DNA of 64,000 nucleotides from Chelatococcus sp. HY11 (lineage in GTDB: Bacteria; Pseudomonadota; Alphaproteobacteria; Rhizobiales; Beijerinckiaceae). This document shows, piece by piece, positions 34,321 through 43,472 of the stretch. A model generated the notes under the pieces. That model made no database searches. It was not told the origin of the DNA and saw only the letters and a list, made by a program, of their open reading frames with translations. The stretch is taken from NCBI RefSeq assembly GCF_018398335.1, contig NZ_JAHBRX010000001.1, forward strand, positions 3,960,001-4,024,000, read 5' to 3'. The position numbers were made by a program, and so were the translations under genes. How positions within the stretch are numbered: position 1 is the stretch's first letter; the number at the start of each line of letters is the position of its first letter.

Positions 34321-35774
34321 TGCTTGATCGAGCAATGGAAGCCATGGCGTCGGTGGTTTTGTCGCACCGCATTGAGGGGCGAAACGTCGGTGCCGGGTCG
34401 GAGCGCGCGTTAATCGACCCAGGCCGCGCATTGTCGTTTGCTGCGGTGCCGGACGGCGGTCCGGATGACGTGTCGGCGGCCGTGGCCGCCGCCCGCGATG
34501 CGTTGGCGGGGCCATGGCAAAGCATGAAGCCCGCCGACAGGGGGCAGCTCCTGATGGTCGCATCACAGCGGTTGATGGCGGAGCAGGATCGCTTCGCGCT
34601 CGTCGAAACGCTGAACGTGGGCAAGCCTCTCCGGCAAGCCCGCGCGGACGTTGGGACGGCCGCGCGCTTCTTCGAATACTACGCCGGCGTGGCGGACAAG
34701 TTGGAAGGGGAAACGATCCCCCTCGGCCCTGGGATGATGGCCTGGACGGAGCGCGAGCCGGTTGGCGTCACAGCGCAGATCGTGCCGTGGAACGCCCCGC
34801 TTGCGATGCTCGCCCGCGGTCTCGCGCCCGCGTTGGCCGCCGGGTGCACGGTCATCGCCAAACCAGCCGAAACGACGCCTCTGACGGCCCTCATGCTGGC
34901 GGATCTGCTGCAAGAGGTCGGCTTGCCCGCTGGCGTGTTGAATGTAGTCCTCGGTCCCGGTCACGTCGTAGGCGCCGCCCTTGCCGCTCATCCAGATGTC
35001 AATCACATCACGTTTACGGGTTCGGTTGCGACCGGCAAGGCCGTAATGGCCTCCGCCGCTTCCCACCTCGCAACCGTAACGCTGGAGCTCGGAGGCAAAT
35101 CTCCGGTCGTCGTGCTCGACGACGCCGATCTCGATGCGGCAGCGGAAGGCATTATGCGAGGGATATTCACAAATGCGGGCCAGATCTGCTCGGCGGCCGC
35201 GCGATTGGTGGTGGACCGCCGCGTCGCCGACAAGCTGCTGGACGATATCACCCGACGTGCCCGTTTGCTGGATCTCGGCCATGGATTGCAGGACCCCGAC
35301 CTCGGACCGCTTGCGTCCGAGACACAGTTGAAAAAAGTCGATGATATGGTGCAGAAGGCAAAAATGGCAGGCGATCGTGTCCTCGCGGGTGGTGTTCAAG
35401 CATCCGGGCCAGGTTATTTCTTTCAGCCTACGATCATGGCGTCCCGTCCCGACAGACCACTCGCGCAAGAAGAGATCTTCGGGCCGGTTCTGACCGTTTT
35501 GGAGGTCGATGATCCGGCCGAGGCCTTGCGGGTCTCCAACAACTCACGCTTCGGCCTAGTCGCCGGGATATACACCCGGAACATAGACCGTGCGCTCTCC
35601 TTTGCCCGCTCGGTCGAAGCTGGCCAGGTCTTTGTCAACCGCTTTCTGGCTGGCGGCGTTGAAACGCCCGTCGGCGGAGTCAAGGACAGCGGCATTGGCC
35701 GTGAGAAGGGCCTGCGAGGGCTTGAAGCGTATCTGCGGGTCAAATGCACCACGGTGGCCTTCGATGCATCCTGA
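34317..35774 (+). CDS. NAD(P)-dependent aldehyde dehydrogenase
   Basis: 485-residue ALDH-superfamily enzyme. Cofactor-binding segments VPWNAPL and KPAETTPL, FTGSVATG, catalytic glutamate in LELGGKSP (about 256) and nucleophilic cysteine in GQICSA (about 291) are all intact. Start overlaps the GMC stop by 4 bp. In the context of a dehydratase and a DapA-type enzyme it may oxidise alpha-ketoglutarate semialdehyde (Weimberg route) or glycolaldehyde (Dahms-like route). Sequence alone does not decide. Confidence 0.88.
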   Translation: MMLDRAMEAMASVVLSHRIEGRNVGAGSERALIDPGRALSFAAVPDGGPDDVSAAVAAARDALAGPWQSMKPADRGQLLMVASQRLMAEQDRFALVETLNVGKPLRQARADVGTAARFFEYYAGVADKLEGETIPLGPGMMAWTEREPVGVTAQIVPWNAPLAMLARGLAPALAAGCTVIAKPAETTPLTALMLADLLQEVGLPAGVLNVVLGPGHVVGAALAAHPDVNHITFTGSVATGKAVMASAASHLATVTLELGGKSPVVVLDDADLDAAAEGIMRGIFTNAGQICSAAARLVVDRRVADKLLDDITRRARLLDLGHGLQDPDLGPLASETQLKKVDDMVQKAKMAGDRVLAGGVQASGPGYFFQPTIMASRPDRPLAQEEIFGPVLTVLEVDDPAEALRVSNNSRFGLVAGIYTRNIDRALSFARSVEAGQVFVNRFLAGGVETPVGGVKDSGIGREKGLRGLEAYLRVKCTTVAFDAS

Positions 35775-36435
35775 ACCACACCGCGTCCTCTGCTTTGGCG
35801 ACAGCCTCACCTGGGGCCTCGATCCCCTGCGGGGATGCCGTCATGGAGAAGCTGTACGCTGGCCATCTGTCCTGGAGCGCGCTTTTGGTCAGGGCCTGCG
35901 TGTGATCGAGGAAGGGCAGGGCGGCCGCACCACTGTTTTCGAGGATCCGTCTTCGCCGGTCAGCAAGAACGGGGCAAAGGCATTGCCAGTCGTGCTATCG
36001 ACGCATCAGCCGCTCGACCTCGTGATCATCATGCTCGGCACGAACGATTTGAAGCCTGCCATCTGTGGATCGGCCGAGGGGGCGGCCGAAGGCATCGGGC
36101 ACCTGGTCGAACTCATCCGGACACATCCTTGGCACGCCTCATGCCGCATGCCGGGCATCATGATCGTAAGTCCCCCGCATTTCCGGCAGACTGCTTCGGG
36201 GGAGGGGCCCAGGCTGGGGCGCCAGATTTCGGAATCTCTCCGGCTGCAGCCGGCTTATCGGTCGCTTGCGGGCGAGCGGGGATGCCACTTCTTCGACGCG
36301 GCGAAGGTTGCGGAGGCGTCCTCGATCGACGGCGTGCATCTCGAGGCGGAGGCGACGCGCGCGATTGGTATAGCAATCGCTCGGTTCCTGCAGGACCACG
36401 TCTTCGGTGCGAAGGACGACAGCCATGACCGGTGA
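35764..36435 (+). CDS. SGNH/GDSL hydrolase
   Basis: 223-residue cytoplasmic SGNH-hydrolase. Block I FGDSLTWG has the nucleophile at Ser14, block II glycine is in QGGRTT, block III is GTNDLK and block V DGVHLE carries the Asp and His. This arylesterase-like group often removes acetyl or other ester groups from sugars. Here it could alternatively open an aldonolactone formed by the upstream dehydrogenase (inference). The ATG at 35764 overlaps the ALDH end by 11 bp; the 3' end overlaps the dehydratase start by 11 bp. Confidence 0.85.
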   Translation: MHPEPHRVLCFGDSLTWGLDPLRGCRHGEAVRWPSVLERAFGQGLRVIEEGQGGRTTVFEDPSSPVSKNGAKALPVVLSTHQPLDLVIIMLGTNDLKPAICGSAEGAAEGIGHLVELIRTHPWHASCRMPGIMIVSPPHFRQTASGEGPRLGRQISESLRLQPAYRSLAGERGCHFFDAAKVAEASSIDGVHLEAEATRAIGIAIARFLQDHVFGAKDDSHDR

Positions 36436-38158
36436 GGTAAAAGCGCGGCTTCGCAGCTCCCGATGGTTCGATCCCGATGATCTGCGATCGATGGGCCATC
36501 GCTCGCGTTTGATGCAGCTCGGCTATTCCGAAGCCGATTTTATGGGAAAGCCGATCATCGGTGTACTCAACACCTGGTCAGAGCTGAATGCCTGCCATGG
36601 ACATTTCCGCGAGCGCGCGCAGGACGTAAAACGCGGCGTCGCGCAGGCCGGCGGTTTCGCCGTCGAGCTGCCAGCTCTTTCTGTCGACGAAAGCTTCAAC
36701 AAGCCGACCTCGATGCTTTACCGCAACCTCCTGGCCATGGAAACGGAAGAGCAGATCAGGGCGCATCCGCTCGATGGCGTGGTACTCATGGGCGGTTGTG
36801 ACAAGACGACGCCCGCTCTCGTCATGGGAGGTCTTTCCGCCGGCGTTCCCATGATTTTCCTGCCCGCCGGCCCGATGCTGCGAGGCAACTATGCGGGAAA
36901 TGCACTCGGCTCGGGATCGGACGCCTGGAAATACTGGGATGAACGTCGCGCAGGACATGTGTCTGACGCAGAATGGCTCGGTATCCAGGGGGGCATAGCG
37001 CGCTCGGCGGGTACGTGCATGACGATGGGTACCGCCGCGACCATGACGGCCATTGCCGAGGCCATGGGCCTGACGCTCCCAGGCGCATCGTCGATTCCCG
37101 CGGTCGATTCCGGCCATCAACGCATGGCGGCAGACTGCGGCCGGCGCATCGTTGCGATGGTGCGGGAGGGTTTGACGCCGGACCGGATCGTGACGGAAAG
37201 CGCAGTGAGGAATGCCGCCATCGTCGCCATGGCAACGGGATGCTCGACGAATGCCGTGATCCACTTGATCGCAATCGCTCGCCGCGCCGGTGTGGAACTA
37301 ACCCTGGATGACCTTGATGCGTTAGGTCGTAACACGCCACTCATCGCGAATATCCGCCCGTCCGGCAAAGACTATCTCATGGAAGATTTCTATTACGCGG
37401 GTGGCCTGAAGGCATTGATGAACCAGATTGGCAGTCGCCTTGATCTCTCGGCCATTACGGTTACAGGAAAGACCCTTGGCCAGACACTCGAGCACGCGCA
37501 GGTTTATAATGAGGACGTGATCCGGCCGTTGTCCAATCCCGTCTATCACGAGGGATCGCTCGCTGTGCTGCGCGGCAACCTCTGTCCGGATGGCGCCGTC
37601 ATCAAGCCAGCGGCCTGCGACCCGAGATTCCATGTTCACGAGGGACCCGCGTTGGTATTCGACAGCTACCCGGAGATGAAGGCGGCGATCGATAACGAAC
37701 ACCTCGATGTGACTCCGGATCACGTGCTGGTGCTGCGCAATGCCGGCCCCATTGGAGGCCCCGGCTTTCCCGAATGGGGAATGTTGCCGATACCAAAGGC
37801 CTTGATCCGACGGGGCTGCCGCGACATGCTGAGGATTTCGGACGCCCGCATGTCCGGCACGTCTTACGGCGCATGCGTCCTACATGTCGCACCGGAAGCC
37901 TATATTGGCGGACCACTGGTGCTCTTGCGCAGTGGTGACATCGTGCGCATGGACCTGCCAGGCCGCAGGCTCGACATGCTGGTCGATGATGACGAACTGG
38001 AACGCCGCCGTGCCGCATGGCAAGCGCCCGAACCCCGCTATGGACGCGGGTGGGGCTGGATGTTCTCGCGCCATGTGACGCAGGCCGACAAGGGTTGTGA
38101 TTTCGACTTTCTCGAACGCGGCTTCGGCAAGGCCGTTGGCGAACCCGATATTTTCTGA
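36425..38158 (+). CDS. IlvD/Edd family sugar-acid dehydratase (L-arabinonate dehydratase-like)
   Basis: 577-residue Fe-S dehydratase. Three cluster ligands are visible: Cys57 (NACHGH), Cys125 (GGCDKTTP) and Cys198 (SAGTCMTMG). The opening MGHRSRLMQLGYSEADFMG and NTWSELNACH fit the arabinonate/xylonate dehydratase branch rather than dihydroxy-acid dehydratase of branched-chain synthesis. It would turn an aldonate into a 2-keto-3-deoxy acid. It overlaps the SGNH gene by 11 bp and is followed 9 bp later by the DapA-family gene, the natural next step. Confidence 0.88.
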   Translation: MTGEVKARLRSSRWFDPDDLRSMGHRSRLMQLGYSEADFMGKPIIGVLNTWSELNACHGHFRERAQDVKRGVAQAGGFAVELPALSVDESFNKPTSMLYRNLLAMETEEQIRAHPLDGVVLMGGCDKTTPALVMGGLSAGVPMIFLPAGPMLRGNYAGNALGSGSDAWKYWDERRAGHVSDAEWLGIQGGIARSAGTCMTMGTAATMTAIAEAMGLTLPGASSIPAVDSGHQRMAADCGRRIVAMVREGLTPDRIVTESAVRNAAIVAMATGCSTNAVIHLIAIARRAGVELTLDDLDALGRNTPLIANIRPSGKDYLMEDFYYAGGLKALMNQIGSRLDLSAITVTGKTLGQTLEHAQVYNEDVIRPLSNPVYHEGSLAVLRGNLCPDGAVIKPAACDPRFHVHEGPALVFDSYPEMKAAIDNEHLDVTPDHVLVLRNAGPIGGPGFPEWGMLPIPKALIRRGCRDMLRISDARMSGTSYGACVLHVAPEAYIGGPLVLLRSGDIVRMDLPGRRLDMLVDDDELERRRAAWQAPEPRYGRGWGWMFSRHVTQADKGCDFDFLERGFGKAVGEPDIF

Positions 38159-38167
38159 GGACGATCG

Positions 38168-39112
38168 ATGACAATTTCGCTCGAAAACGCACTGACCGGG
38201 ATTTCAGGAATTCTGGTCACCCCGTATGATGCTGAAGGCCGGATTGCTCCCGAACGCCTCGCGCCGATTCTCGACCGGGCCCTCGGTGCAGGCATGCATC
38301 TCCCCGTTATCAATGGAAATACGAGCGAATTCTACGCCCTGACTACCGACGAAGCTTGCACCATGGTGCGCGAGGTCGTCGGCTTGGTGGCGAAACGTGC
38401 GCCCGTTCTCGCCGGTGTCGGGCGGGCCATCGGAGATGCCCGTCGCCTAGCCCGCGCATCGGCGGACGCTGGCGCTGCTGGGTTGATGATCCACCAGCCG
38501 CCCGATCCTTTCGTGGCCGCGCGCGGGGTCGTCGATTATCTGAAAGCGGTCGCCGATGCGTCGGGCGGGTTGCCGATGATGCTTTATCTGCGCAATGACG
38601 CCATAGGCACCGCGGCCATCGCCGATTTGTGCGCCGTGCCCGGCGTGCGGGGCGTCAAATGGGCCACGCCGAACCCTCTCCGGCTTGCCGAGGCTAAAGC
38701 CGCGTGCGACCCGTCCATCGTCTGGGTCGGTGGCCTTGCGGAGGTATGGGCGCCGATTTTCTATGCGGTGGGTGCGCGCGGTTTCACGTCCGGACTGGTC
38801 AATGTGTGGCCCGAACGTTCCCTCGCAATCCATGGCGCGCTGGAAGCGGGAAACTATCAAGTTGCGAACGCGCTGATCGCAGGTATGAAGGCTTTTGAGG
38901 ATATACGGGCCGAGGAAATGAACGGTGCCAATGTGTCCGTTGTCAAAGCTGCTCTACAGGCGTTGGGGCTCGATTGCGGGCCGACGCGCCCCCCTTCCGC
39001 GTGGCCCCTGACTCCTGCACAAAAAGCAAAGCTTCATGCGTTTCTTGGAGACCACCAGCTTGCTGGCCTAAGGCACATGGACAGGGTATCGGGAGCTGGC
39101 ATCCTCCCCTGA
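38168..39112 (+). CDS. DapA-family enzyme (2-keto-3-deoxy sugar acid aldolase/dehydratase)
   Basis: 314-residue (beta-alpha)8 class I aldolase-type protein. The Schiff-base lysine is Lys164 in GVKWATPN, and Tyr140 lies in MLYLRND. The dihydrodipicolinate-synthase GTTGE loop is replaced by GNTSEF (50-55), typical of family members acting on 2-keto-3-deoxy sugar acids. It may either cleave the keto-deoxy acid to pyruvate plus an aldehyde or dehydrate it to a semialdehyde for the ALDH. Last gene of the operon; a GC-rich hairpin surrounds its stop codon. Confidence 0.85.
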   Translation: MTISLENALTGISGILVTPYDAEGRIAPERLAPILDRALGAGMHLPVINGNTSEFYALTTDEACTMVREVVGLVAKRAPVLAGVGRAIGDARRLARASADAGAAGLMIHQPPDPFVAARGVVDYLKAVADASGGLPMMLYLRNDAIGTAAIADLCAVPGVRGVKWATPNPLRLAEAKAACDPSIVWVGGLAEVWAPIFYAVGARGFTSGLVNVWPERSLAIHGALEAGNYQVANALIAGMKAFEDIRAEEMNGANVSVVKAALQALGLDCGPTRPPSAWPLTPAQKAKLHAFLGDHQLAGLRHMDRVSGAGILP

Positions 39113-39120
39113 ACGGGAGG
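39103..39120 (+). terminator. Small stem-loop at operon end
   Basis: CCTCCC/GGGAGG with a 6-nt loop holding the stop codon. Short and without T-run, so a weak terminator at best. Confidence 0.35.
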
Positions 39121-39443
39121 GCGGACATCCATGAGCGTCCTAAACCGGGCCGCCACCGATCTGTGACAAGTGGTGAACCTGACGCCAGAGGGCATCTGCC
39201 TTTTGGGTCGCTGTGGATTGGGCCGGATCCGGCGGCCCCCGTCTCCTCGTCGGCCGTCATGCCGCGAGAGGCTCTGCGCCAAGTTGACATGCGCCAGATT
39301 GGTCCGGGACGATTGCCTTCTGGTGCTTTTCCGGCGTAAGGCTCGTGTCGGTGGTGGCTGGCTGGGTGGCGAAAAATGAGGTGTTCTAGCGGGCTCAGAC
39401 ATGCCAATTTCGCGCCGCGATTTGGCAGGCAGGCGAAGAAGAG
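39121..39443. other. Gene-free gap before aroA
   Basis: About 320 bp. The only long frame (about 39170-39379, plus) is arginine-rich, lacks a ribosome site and looks random. No hairpin or repeat noted. Confidence 0.4.
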
Positions 39444-40697
39444 ATGACGAAGACGCTGACGTTGGTCCCCCCTCAGCATCCATTGCGCGGCGCCGTTGCG
39501 CCACCAGGGTCAAAATCGATCACAAATCGCGCGCTTCTTTTGGCCGCGCTCGCCAATGGAACGAGCCGCCTGACCGGCGCGTTGAAGAGCGATGACACGC
39601 ACCATATGGCGAATGCCCTTAGGCACATGGGCGTCGTGATCGATGAGCCTGACGCGACAAGCTTTCTCATCCACGGCACCGGTGGATTAAAGGCGCCTTC
39701 CGAACCCGTTTTCCTAGGAAACGCCGGCACCGCCACCCGCTTCCTGACCGCTGCGGCCGCCCTCGCGAACGGCGTTGTCGTCATCACCGGCGATGACCAC
39801 ATGCAGAAGCGGCCGATCGCGCCGCTGGTCACGGCGCTCGACCAACTGGGCGTCACCGCGAGCGCGCCAACCGGTTGTCCGCCGGTGACGGTCGAGGGGC
39901 GTGGCCGCTTCGAGGGCGACAGTGTCACCGTCGATGCCGGGCTTTCGAGCCAATACATTTCCGCTTTGCTGATGCTGGCCGCCGGCGGATCTCGCCCGGT
40001 CCATGTCAACCTCAAGGGCGAGGCTATCGGCGCGCGAGGCTACGTCGACCTCACCTGCGCCGCGATGCGCCACTTCGGCGCGCGTGTCGAGGAACTGAAC
40101 GCCGCGACATGGGTGGTCCAGCCGGGCGGTTACAGCGCCGCCGACATGCACATCGAGCCTGACGCGTCGGCGGCCACCTACCTGTGGGCGGCGGAAGTTC
40201 TGACCGGCGGGGCGATCGATATCGGCACGGCTGCGAGCGCCTTCACCCAGCCTGATGCGCGCGCCCACGCCTTGATCAGCCAGTTTCCGCATCTGCCGCG
40301 GGAGATCGACGGATCGCAGATGCAGGATGCCGTTCCCACCCTGGCGGTCCTGGCCGCGTTCTGCGCGGCGCCGGTTCGCTTCACGGGCATCGCAAACCTG
40401 CGCGTCAAGGAATGCGACCGTGTCGCCGCCCTCGCCAATGAGCTGTCGCGACTGGCTCCCGGATTGGCTATCGAGGACGGGGATGACCTCGTCGTCACAC
40501 CTTTGCCGGCAGACCGCTTTCAGGCCGCGGAGATCGAGACCTACGCCGATCACCGGATCGCCATGAGCCTGGCGCTCGCTGGCCTAATGGTGCCGGGGGT
40601 CACCATCAAGGACCCCGATTGCGTCAACAAGACATATCCGGCCTATTGGCAGGACCTGCGCTCCCTGGGCGTCGTCATGTCGATGCACGGGACATAA
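39444..40697 (+). CDS. aroA: 3-phosphoshikimate 1-carboxyvinyltransferase (EPSP synthase)
   Basis: 417-residue EPSP synthase of the shikimate pathway, joining shikimate-3-phosphate and PEP. PGSKSITNRA is at 21-30, the PEP/glyphosate loop LGNAGTATRF at 91-100, a DGSQMQDAVPTL segment follows, and RVKECDR is near 311. The layout is class I-like, not the class II form usual for the housekeeping AroA of Hyphomicrobiales. The residue corresponding to Pro101 of E. coli AroA is Phe100 here. It stands alone among catabolic operons, so it may be a second copy. Confidence 0.9.
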   Translation: MTKTLTLVPPQHPLRGAVAPPGSKSITNRALLLAALANGTSRLTGALKSDDTHHMANALRHMGVVIDEPDATSFLIHGTGGLKAPSEPVFLGNAGTATRFLTAAAALANGVVVITGDDHMQKRPIAPLVTALDQLGVTASAPTGCPPVTVEGRGRFEGDSVTVDAGLSSQYISALLMLAAGGSRPVHVNLKGEAIGARGYVDLTCAAMRHFGARVEELNAATWVVQPGGYSAADMHIEPDASAATYLWAAEVLTGGAIDIGTAASAFTQPDARAHALISQFPHLPREIDGSQMQDAVPTLAVLAAFCAAPVRFTGIANLRVKECDRVAALANELSRLAPGLAIEDGDDLVVTPLPADRFQAAEIETYADHRIAMSLALAGLMVPGVTIKDPDCVNKTYPAYWQDLRSLGVVMSMHGT

Positions 40698-40772
40698 GCC
40701 ATCCGCCGGACGCGGTGTGGAGAGCAGTGCGGTCTCCACACGCGGCCGGATTTGTTGATCAGTATTTGTTGC

Positions 40773-41561
40773 TCAGTCTCGACCGTTGCGTGTGTCCCGC
40801 CAGGCAATCCATTCCGGTAAAAAGGACAGGTCGAACCGGGGGCCGGCTGTACGCACCATGAAAAGCGTACATCCCGCATCCAGAAATGCTCGAGTCTTTG
40901 AAAGGTCGTCCGGTGATACCGCGACCCCACGTTCGATGGAAAGGGAATCGCGCCCGATCGTCTCGCAGGCAGAGTCCAATTCTTCATTGTAGGCCTGTAC
41001 CACCTCAGGGGACTTGAAATCCATCCAGATGTCGGCGTGGCGCGCGACCATCTCAGGTGGTTTCCGGTCGCCGCCATTGCCGATCATGACAGGCAGTTTG
41101 CCCGCCGGAGGCGGATTAAGCCGTGGGAGCCTGTATCTTATGGCCTCCAGCGATTGATGGAGACCTTCGAGACGGCTTTTTGCGTCAGACAGGTCATAGC
41201 CATATTCGTCATGATCTTTTCTGAACCAGCCGGAACCAATACCCAAGATCGCTCTGCCATGTGCTATGTGATCGACCGTTCGCGCCATGTCCGCAAGGAG
41301 ATGGGCGTTTCGATACGTGTTGCCACTCACAGAAACGCCGAGCTGAACATGGCGCGTCTGTTCCGCCCATGCGCCAAGCATTGTCCAGGCCTCAAAGCAA
41401 CTTCCACGATCATCCCCGATCGATGGAAAGAAATGATCCGAATTGAAAAGGATGTCCGCGCCGGAGGCATCGACACGCGAAACGGCAGCGCGCAATGTAT
41501 CATATGTGCAGTGAACCGGCTGAAGTTGAACAGCGATACGGATCCTGGGCGCGTGTGACAT
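40773..41561 (-). CDS. LLM-class (luciferase-like) flavin oxidoreductase
   Basis: 262-residue TIM-barrel protein of the luciferase-like monooxygenase/F420-dependent oxidoreductase family. Supporting stretches are LFNSDHFFP, LGIGSGWFRKDHDEYG and PVMIGNGGDRKPP, typical for the family's flavin site. The ATG at 41561 follows GGAG; the longer frame to 41639 lacks homology. Last gene of the minus-strand operon that starts at 46133, 123 bp after the M19 gene. Whether it uses FMNH2 or F420 and on what substrate cannot be told. Confidence 0.82.
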   Translation of the reverse strand: MSHAPRIRIAVQLQPVHCTYDTLRAAVSRVDASGADILFNSDHFFPSIGDDRGSCFEAWTMLGAWAEQTRHVQLGVSVSGNTYRNAHLLADMARTVDHIAHGRAILGIGSGWFRKDHDEYGYDLSDAKSRLEGLHQSLEAIRYRLPRLNPPPAGKLPVMIGNGGDRKPPEMVARHADIWMDFKSPEVVQAYNEELDSACETIGRDSLSIERGVAVSPDDLSKTRAFLDAGCTLFMVRTAGPRFDLSFLPEWIAWRDTRNGRD

Positions 41562-41684
41562 TATTTCTCCGGTTGCGGGCCGCTGGAGACTGCAGGCGGG
41601 AAGGACGGCGCAGCGCGTGACGCGAATGCCTCGCGCCACGCCTTTCGAAGGAACGCGATACGTTCTCGGCGGTAAGAAACTGGT

Positions 41685-42650
41685 TCAGCCGAATACCGCG
41701 CCATAGAGACGCAGCCAGTTCCCACCCATGATCTTTCCGATTTCGTCCGATGAGAATCCCACTTCGGCCAAGGCGGGTTCGAGATCCTTCAGGCGGTCGG
41801 CAGTCGGCAGCCAATCCGGCTTGGAGACCGCGCCGGGACGGGTAGCCGAACCCGCGCCATACTGCACGGACCGGGTCCAGCGCCCCTTGCGCATCCATTC
41901 CCGGAATGCGTCATTCGACTTGTAGCTAAAATCGGTGCCCAGGCCGACATGGTCGATGCCTGCTATCTCGACCGTCCGCGCGATCATTTCCGCAAAGCCA
42001 CGCGCAGTCGCGCAGGCAGCATCCGGCGTTATGTTGCGGTAGGCCGCGCAGCCGATAACGCCGCCGGTTTCAGCCAGCGCCTTCAGCACGTCATCGCTGC
42101 GGTTGCGCTTGTGCGGGAAGATCGACGCGGCGTTCGCATGGGTCACGGCGATTGGCTTGGGGCTGTGCTCGATCGCATGGAGCGTCGTGCGATCGCCGAC
42201 ATGCGAGCAATCCACGACGATGCCGCAACGGGCCATCTCGACCACGACCTCGCGGCCGAAGCGGGAGAGGCCGCTGTCTTCGTCCTCGTAGCAGGAGCCT
42301 CCAAGCTCGTTCTGATTATTGTAGGTCAACTGCATCACGCGGGTATCCATATCCGCGAAGAGCTCCACGAAGCGGATGCGATCTTCCAGACAATTTGTGT
42401 TCTGGAAGCCAAGCAGGACACCAAGCTTGCCGTCCGCCACGCATTGGCGGATGTCATCGCTCTTGCGCACGATCCGGATCAGATCGGCATGGTCCCGCTC
42501 CATATCCTTCCATTTGCCGATGGCGTCCATGGATTCCAGCGTGCCTTCCCAGAAGCCGAGGGTCGGGGTTACGCAGGTATACCCGCCTGCCCGCAGCATC
42601 TCGAGAACGTCGCGGTCGAATTCACCGCATTGAAGGGCGTCAATAAGCAT
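41685..42650 (-). CDS. Peptidase M19 (renal dipeptidase-like), divergent
   Basis: 321-residue amidohydrolase-fold protein of the membrane dipeptidase family. Conserved late metal-site segments are present: VDCSHVGDRTT, AVTHANAASI, RNRSDDVLKAL, IDHVGLGTDF and GGNWLRLY. The canonical N-terminal DGHxD metal motif is missing; the protein starts MLIDALQCGEF, so one metal site may be altered. This deviation occurs in a subgroup whose substrates are unknown. Located after the ABC ATPase in the operon, it may hydrolyse an imported dipeptide-like or cyclic amide compound. Confidence 0.82.
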   Translation of the reverse strand: MLIDALQCGEFDRDVLEMLRAGGYTCVTPTLGFWEGTLESMDAIGKWKDMERDHADLIRIVRKSDDIRQCVADGKLGVLLGFQNTNCLEDRIRFVELFADMDTRVMQLTYNNQNELGGSCYEDEDSGLSRFGREVVVEMARCGIVVDCSHVGDRTTLHAIEHSPKPIAVTHANAASIFPHKRNRSDDVLKALAETGGVIGCAAYRNITPDAACATARGFAEMIARTVEIAGIDHVGLGTDFSYKSNDAFREWMRKGRWTRSVQYGAGSATRPGAVSKPDWLPTADRLKDLEPALAEVGFSSDEIGKIMGGNWLRLYGAVFG

Positions 42651-42679
42651 GGCCTGTCCTTTGGAAATGCTGATCGAAA

Positions 42680-43465
42680 TCAGTGTTTTGCGTTGCGGAC
42701 GAAACTGGCGACCTTCCCGCTGGCCGGGTTGGCGGCCAGATCCTCGAAGGGGGCATCCTGAATGACGACACCGTGATCCATGAAGACGACCCGGTCCGAG
42801 ACCTCGCTCGCAAAGCCCATTTCATGGGTGACCACGATCATCGTCGTTCCGCTCCTGGCGACGTCCTTCATCACCGCGAGTACCTCGCCGACGAGTTCGG
42901 GGTCGAGCGCGCTGGTCGGCTCGTCGAACAGCATTACCTTGGGCTCCATGGCGAGCGCCCGTGCAATCGCGACGCGCTGCTGTTGACCGCCCGAGAGCTG
43001 ATAGGGATAGAGATTGGCTTTGTCGGCGAGTCCGACCTTCTCCAGGAACGCCATCGCCTGCGCGCGTGCAGTCGATTTCGCGATACCGCGTACCGATACG
43101 GGCGCCTCCATGACATTGCCGATGGCGGTCAGATGCTGAAACAGGTTGAACTGCTGGAAAACCATTCCGAGGGCGCGCCGCTGCAGCATGCGGCGATGGG
43201 CGGACAGCCGACGGACGCGGCCGTTCACATAGTCATAGCCTATGCTTTCGCCGTCGATTTCGATCCAGCCGCCGTCAATATCCTCAAGTTGATTGAGGCA
43301 GCGAAGGAAGGTCGATTTTCCGGATCCGGAAGAACCGAGAATGACGACGACCTCGGAAGCGCGAACCGAGAGATTAACTCCCTTGAGAACCTGGTTCTGG
43401 CCAAAGCTTTTGCGTATGTCGCGCGCCACGACTACGGGGTTACTGGCGTGTTCGGTCACGGTCAT
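42680..43465 (-). CDS. Polar amino-acid-type ABC transporter ATP-binding protein
   Basis: 261-residue GlnQ/HisP-type ATPase. Walker [10 protein letters not shown] is near 44-52, Q-loop FQQFNLF near 102, signature LSGGQQQR near 155, Walker B VMLFDEP and THEMGFA H-loop. The inserted [13 protein letters not shown] stretch is typical of the His/Arg/opine subgroup. Start ATG 43465 lies 7 bp after the permease stop. It works with the single permease upstream and the binding protein at 45255-46133. Confidence 0.9.
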   Translation of the reverse strand: MTVTEHASNPVVVARDIRKSFGQNQVLKGVNLSVRASEVVVILGSSGSGKSTFLRCLNQLEDIDGGWIEIDGESIGYDYVNGRVRRLSAHRRMLQRRALGMVFQQFNLFQHLTAIGNVMEAPVSVRGIAKSTARAQAMAFLEKVGLADKANLYPYQLSGGQQQRVAIARALAMEPKVMLFDEPTSALDPELVGEVLAVMKDVARSGTTMIVVTHEMGFASEVSDRVVFMDHGVVIQDAPFEDLAANPASGKVASFVRNAKH

Positions 43466-43472
43466 TGCTCGG

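Noticed and set aside
39170..39379. Open frame of 69 codons before aroA
   Set aside because: Arg-rich, no ribosome site, no recognisable domain; likely random in high-GC DNA.
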